Assembly (NCBI RefSeq): GCF_000003815.2
Contig: NC_049980.1
Span: forward strand, 8,665,431-8,729,430
Direction of reading: 5' to 3'
Source: Branchiostoma floridae
Taxonomy: Eukaryota; Chordata; Leptocardii; Amphioxiformes; Branchiostomatidae
Length of the DNA: 64,000 nt
A program made the translations under genes and the position numbers. The notes under the pieces were generated by a model. That model ran no database searches. It was not told where the DNA came from and saw nothing but the letters and a program-made list of their open reading frames with translations. Shown piece after piece: positions 59,473 to 64,000 of the stretch (the stretch's first letter is position 1; each line of letters begins with the position of its first letter).

Positions 59473-59900
59473 ACCCCACCCAACCAACCACACTCTTTCT
59501 TATAGCTTGGAAAAGTATTCACCTCGCTCTCTGGTCAGGGATGGGGACTTTTTCCACACTCCTATCATTGAACATTACTCCATAATTTGTCTTGCGCGGG
59601 GGATGTGTGGCGTTGTGAATTTTCCACTGTCAACTTTGGTGCCTTTGCTCAAATATAGTTCAGATCACAAAATACAATACGACAAACACGACATCAAGCA
59701 CCAATCGTAAAGGGCATTCGAAAATGCTGAGACTTTCTCCAGAAGTGATCTCTACGCTATGAGACGAGTGCCGTGCATGTGCGCCACCTAGCAATTTTGT
59801 GTCAAATTACAAGGCTTTACACTTATTCACTCAAACTATTTTAATCAATTTCAACATCAATTGGTGATGTTTTCATGGAGTCATCGTTCTTCAGACCTGA

Positions 59901-59906
59901 TTTATT
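59901..59906 (-). terminator. Candidate poly(A) signal of the SLC16-like gene
   Basis: AATAAA on the minus strand about 195 nt beyond the stop at 60099. Confidence 0.45.
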
Positions 59907-60098
59907 TCTAACGTAGCCGTAGAATTGTTTTTGTTTCCGGATCATTAATTCAGACAGTCACTGAAACGTCGGTTCACGTCAGGGCTGTATGTGGTTATAA
60001 ATGAAGATCTTTGTTTCACATGGGAGGGCAGAGTTACAAAGGCTTTCCATCGTCTTCAAAGATATATTTCACTGTATTTATATGGTTTTCAGAAATGA

Positions 60099-63086
60099 TC
60101 ACACAGAGGTTTCACGCGCAGGTACCAGTAGAATGCCAGTTTCAGCCTTCTCGGTGTCGCCCATGTCCGTCAGTGACCCCGAAGTGTCCGTCGGTCGTTT
60201 CTTCCTGAGTCGCAGAAGGAACGGCAAGAGTCCGGCCAGTAGGAACCCAGCGCCTGCCTGGAGAAACGTGGCGTCGTAACTTTTGGTCTCGTCGAACAGC
60301 CAGCCTGGACAAACATACAGGGTTTAATAGCATTATTACCTTCGCCAGAAGGTTATGTTTTAGTGTCTGTCCGTCTGTCTGTTTGTCAACATGATAACTA
60401 GAGAAGACCAGAATGGAGTGTTGGGTATGTGGACTTGGTGAGACCTGGAAATATCAATCCCTAGATTCGCTGGCGGCTTGTTACGGAACTGCCGTGGATC
60501 TTCCTGTTTTTGTATCTTTTCATCTGAAGATGTCACGGTCACCACGTCATAGTGGTAGATAGCTCTAATTTATGGAAAGAAGTGGCTTAAATTTTAGCTC
60601 CCTACCAGCTTGTTCTGGAAGTGCAGGAGCATTTCAAGAAGGAATTGGTTGTTAAGATACTGTCCTGTAATACTGCATGTCTTGAACCAAAGGTATGCCT
60701 AAGTTCATTTGAAATATTTTCAGCTTAAGATGCATCAAATGCCTTAGTATTCATCTTTACTAACCTGCAAATGGCGGTCCAGACAGCGACGCGAACCCCT
60801 GTACGGACATCAAAATTCCAATTGCACTGGGAAGACGTTTCGGGCCTACGAGTTCGGCAAGACACGTCAGTGAGATCGGGATAAAGGCACCATAGAACAC
60901 CCCGTGCGCGATAGCGTACGCCACGAGCGCCGGGTACGTCTTGGCTAGGGGAGATAGAAGGTTGGAGATGCCCAGCAGACACAGACTCAGTCCAAACTGA
61001 TCCAATCGGCCGAACCTGGAGTTGTCCGGAACGGCCCCGACTGCCAACCGACTGACCATGTCTGCGATAGAGATGACAGAGAGGAGAGAGGCCGCGGTGT
61101 AGTCCTCGATCTGTAGGTACTTGGCGCGAGGAACGATGTACAACGGCGGCACTATGAGACAGAACGAAACTATAAACATCGACGTCAAGAACAAGGCCAC
61201 CGCAGGTATCTTCATAACTTTAAAATCCATCTGTGCCCAGAAAGTTTTGAGAAAGTCCATTGTAGCTGCTGACCACTTCTTTGTCGTGTTAGTTTCCAGA
61301 ACGGTGTCCGAGTTGGTCATTCCGTTCTTCCCTGGCTTCTCAGCAGTCTTAGGTCCATTTTCGACTTTCCTGTCACTGTAGGCCTCGAGAGGTCTGATCA
61401 ATGCCCCCGCTACGACCATATTGAGCATGATGCCGCCTATGATGAGCAGAGCTCCCTTCAGACCATAGTCGTCCATCAGATACTGGAAGAGCGGTGGGAA
61501 CGACATGGAAGTGACACTGGAGCCCAGCAGGGTCAGGCTGTTGGCTAGAGCGCGTCGTTTGGTGAAGTACTGCCCGACAATCGCCATGGCGGGACTAAGA
61601 GTGAGGGCATATCCAAGGCCTGTTTGGAACAACAAAGAAAGAGTTATCATTAGCCTCATTTGCAGACCTCTAGCGGCGATTTGACAGGTCACTGAACGAA
61701 TTTGATAGCTATTTAATTAGAGAACGATTTTTTAAATTTACTTTTACATCTTGCACCAATCTTGTTGTTAAGGGTTACGCAAATCCATTTTTGCTCGCTG
61801 TCGTTCGGTGAACGCCGTGTAGTGGACACACCATACACACATGTATGGGATATAGGTTGGTTAGTCTAATGATATTTCACGTCATGAAAGCCCATCTGTG
61901 TTGGTAGTAATCATGATAGTACAATGCTAAACTTTCTTGACGTAAGCAATTGCAAATGGTCAAACGCACAAGGAAGTTTATAACGAGGGGGGGGTCTCTG
62001 TTCACTGATGAGTGTTCTGATGTATACCTAGCTCCTTTATACATCTTACAAAGCAGTCTTGTTCAGTGTCCAGTATTCTGACTTTGTGCAGTGAAACGTT
62101 AAGGCCCGTTGATTCAATGTGGTTGTGTTGAGAGACTTCCAACGACAATGGACTTGGGCATTTGTATTCAAAGAATCTAATTGAGTTCTAAACTTCCCTG
62201 CACGTTTGACCAATTGCTGACGCAACGTATCCGCACGATCACGTGATAATGGGTCGCGGGGTTGTAACCTTGCGCGACTGAGTTTACGTTCTGAAGTGTT
62301 TGGTCATAAGTATTGATCCTGAAGTAGGCGAAAGTGCACGTGGTCATTGAAAATTTGATCCGTGTATACCTTTGGAAGAAAGTTTAGCATTGCACTATGG
62401 TATTTCACATCAATTGCGAAACAGAAAAACTAGAATTCGGCCATCAATGTTGAGAAATCCACAAGACCGACCTGTCAGACATCCTATACCCAAGTACAAG
62501 TGAAACATGCGGGTCGCGAAACCGCTGATGATGTAGCCTGCAGCCGACAGCACCCCTCCCAGCATGACGGTGGGGCGGAAACCTATGGTGCTCGCCAGGG
62601 CTGTACCAACCGGAGCTACGGAGAAATAATGAATGAATGAAGAAGACCTTTATTGCACATTTATCACAATCGCACAATCTTCCCCACCAACCTCTGAGAA
62701 TAAACACAATGGACCCAACAAAAGTATCTGTCTGGGGCGTCTTGGTGCGAATTTAAAAACAAAACAAACTCACTGACAAGTTGTTCCAGAAGTAAAACAG
62801 AATGATGACTTTACTGCTTGCACGATATCGTAAATACAATCAGGTGCGTGAAAATGCTGATGTTGAACTCACATAGGAAATACGTGACGCTCATCAGAAT
62901 AGAGGTTATCCACGCCGTCTCCGCCGAGCTGGCCTGGAACTGTCGGCTGAACGTCAGGAAGAAAACCCCGAGGGAGCGGAAGATTCCCGCCGTACAGCCA
63001 CTGACTATAAACGCGCCAACCACCACCATCCAACCCCATCCGCCGTCCGGGGGCTGGGGGGAGCTTTGGGGGGTCGGGCTCGTCAT
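60099..63086 (-). CDS. SLC16 / monocarboxylate-transporter-like MFS protein
   Basis: Four coding exons: 62873-63086 (ATG), 62472-62615, 60765-61619, 60099-60304 (TGA). Phases are consistent and give 472 residues. The N-terminus PPDGGWGWMVVVGAFIVSG is the MCT signature (DGGWGW before the first membrane helix). GLGYALTLSPAMAIVGQYFTKRRALANSL is the typical TM4-TM5 region. A charged central loop (about residues 205-245, RKVENGPKTAEKPG) separates two six-helix halves, and the tail is hydrophilic. MCT relatives move lactate, pyruvate, ketone bodies, thyroid hormone or creatine at the plasma membrane; the substrate here cannot be assigned. PPLYIVPRAKY and the MVSRLAVGAVPDNS motif are typical of the orphan/MCT9-12-14 side of the family. 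A candidate poly(A) signal lies about 190 nt beyond the stop. Confidence 0.9.
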
Positions 63087-63892
63087 GGTGTCTCCCCAGG
63101 GGGTCTAAGTTAAACCTGGGAGTAAAGCGACTTGGGCGAAACAAAAGAGATGGTGGAACATGGCACGTTTGGCTTTACAGTATTTGTATTTCAGTTGATC
63201 TCCCTGTGGTCCTATATAAATTCATTTCTGGTACAACCATGAAGACAACCAATGCATGGGGAGCACTAGGTGCTCGTGATCTTAAAATAAGTAGTTGGTT
63301 TTAACCCTCCGACTTACTTATTTCGGCGATATAAATTTACCATACCTACGGTATGGTGGAGTGAAAATAATAATGTATACAGCGCCTTTCCTGACTACAC
63401 ACGGTGATGACTAATCTCCAAGCAGATCCTTGGTGGCAAAATCCCGACGGGACTCAAGGCTAGCATGTCTAGAAACAAACCGTTACTGTGCCATGTAAAG
63501 AAGTACATATACAGGTTAAAGGTTAATTAACAACGCTGTTTAACAAGTATTTACAATAGTTTTTCTCCACTCTATTAGTTCTCTGTCAGTTTCCACAGGA
63601 TTGTCAACGTTCCTAGTTTGTATCTTCTGCAGCATATTTTACCATAGAAAATGTTCTTCTTGTTAGTGTTAACGTTACATATTCATTTGTCAGAGGGCAT
63701 ACCTTTGTAACAGGACAGCGCGGCAGAGCAGGGTTCAGGCACGGGTTGAACTCTAACCCCGGCCCGTCCCGTGTACATAAAACCGCACTGGAGCGACGAC
63801 CTCTGATACCGAGCTATTTGCTTTTGGACAGACGAGGACAATGTGGCACTGCACTCAAGCTAGTAACTTATATTAACAGTGCCACGTACACA
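63087..63892. other. 5' flank of the SLC16-like gene
   Basis: The region presumably carries its 5' UTR and promoter. Only a family B MITE fragment at 63412 is recognised. Confidence 0.45.
63412..63450. repeat. MITE family B terminus fragment
   Basis: TAATCTCCAAGCAGATCCTT matches the family B terminus. The interior soon diverges and no second arm is seen. Confidence 0.55.
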
Positions 63893-64000
63893 GTACTGAC
63901 AGAAGGTAAAGGTAGTATTTTCTTTTACATCCCCGACCGAAGTCAGGTACCCATTTTTACACCTGGATGAAGCGAGGAAGGTCGTGTAAAGTGCGGTTCC
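63893..64000 (-). repeat. SINE-like GCACTTTACACGAC repeat, reverse copy (runs off window)
   Basis: On the minus strand: GGAACCGCACTTTACACGAC, CTTCCTCGCTTC, CAGGTGTAAAAATGGGTACC. It is related to 38326-38470 and is truncated by the window edge. Confidence 0.6.

Noticed and set aside
59500-59640. U1-snRNA-like 3' segment: CTCCATAATTTGTCTTGCGC, GGGGGA and TTTTCCACTG in U1 order, downstream of octamer/TATA element B.
   Set aside because: The 5' splice-recognition sequence of U1 is absent, stem-loops I-III do not form and spacing is off. Similarity is confined to an Sm-site-like AATTTGT and a G run; I treat it as chance unless a covariance-model search says otherwise.

Overview
The window reads as a chordate nuclear genome, most likely a cephalochordate (amphioxus, Branchiostoma). 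Seven multi-exon genes with GT-AG introns can be assembled exon by exon. Several are clear orthologues of vertebrate genes (LRRC49, FAM199X, KRTCAP2, an SLC16 transporter). Introns and spacers are crowded with short inverted-repeat elements, tRNA-derived SINEs and one long LINE. Two 100-N assembly gaps are present (36287-36386, 55279-55378). The species assignment is inference from gene content and style.

Layout. 1-2958: SINEs, a short repeat cluster and a MITE, probably intron 5' of the first LRRC49 exon seen. 2959-11895 (+): the 3' ten exons of LRRC49 (tubulin polyglutamylase subunit). 13968-18587 (-): a complete 8-exon, 417-residue CRT-like transporter (the chloroquine-resistance-transporter family). 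21367-37103 (-): a 15-exon gene joining a USP8-type N-terminal dimerisation domain, PPxY motifs, two RanBP2/NZF zinc fingers and a C-terminal HECT ubiquitin-ligase domain. A decayed antisense LINE (about 23270-27663) and an 18-bp minisatellite lie in its introns. 40681-41959 (+): a two-exon NTF2/SnoaL-like protein. 44562-53267 (-): FAM199X, with six in-frame 111-bp copies of one module. 53876-56936 (+): KRTCAP2 (oligosaccharyltransferase subunit), head-to-head with FAM199X. 60099-63086 (-): an SLC16/monocarboxylate-transporter-like gene.

The most interesting items are the USP8-N/NZF/HECT architecture, supported by matching intron phases at every junction, and the FAM199X module array. In that array each copy carries its own 3' splice-site-like sequence in the same phase, so one gene could encode one to six modules. 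Next comes a CCAAT/octamer/TATA promoter-like element of about 260 bp present twice, 45 kb apart, each copy near CTCF-like motifs. The CRT-like protein has a candidate lysosomal di-leucine signal. Many precise foldback/MITE insertions have visible target-site duplications, two of them within about 20 bp of splice donors.

The genes do not form a pathway. Two of them (the HECT gene and the CRT-like gene) point to endolysosomal or ubiquitin functions, but this is inference from family membership only. All exon boundaries were read by eye from reading frame, splice dinucleotides and phase; none was checked against transcripts.
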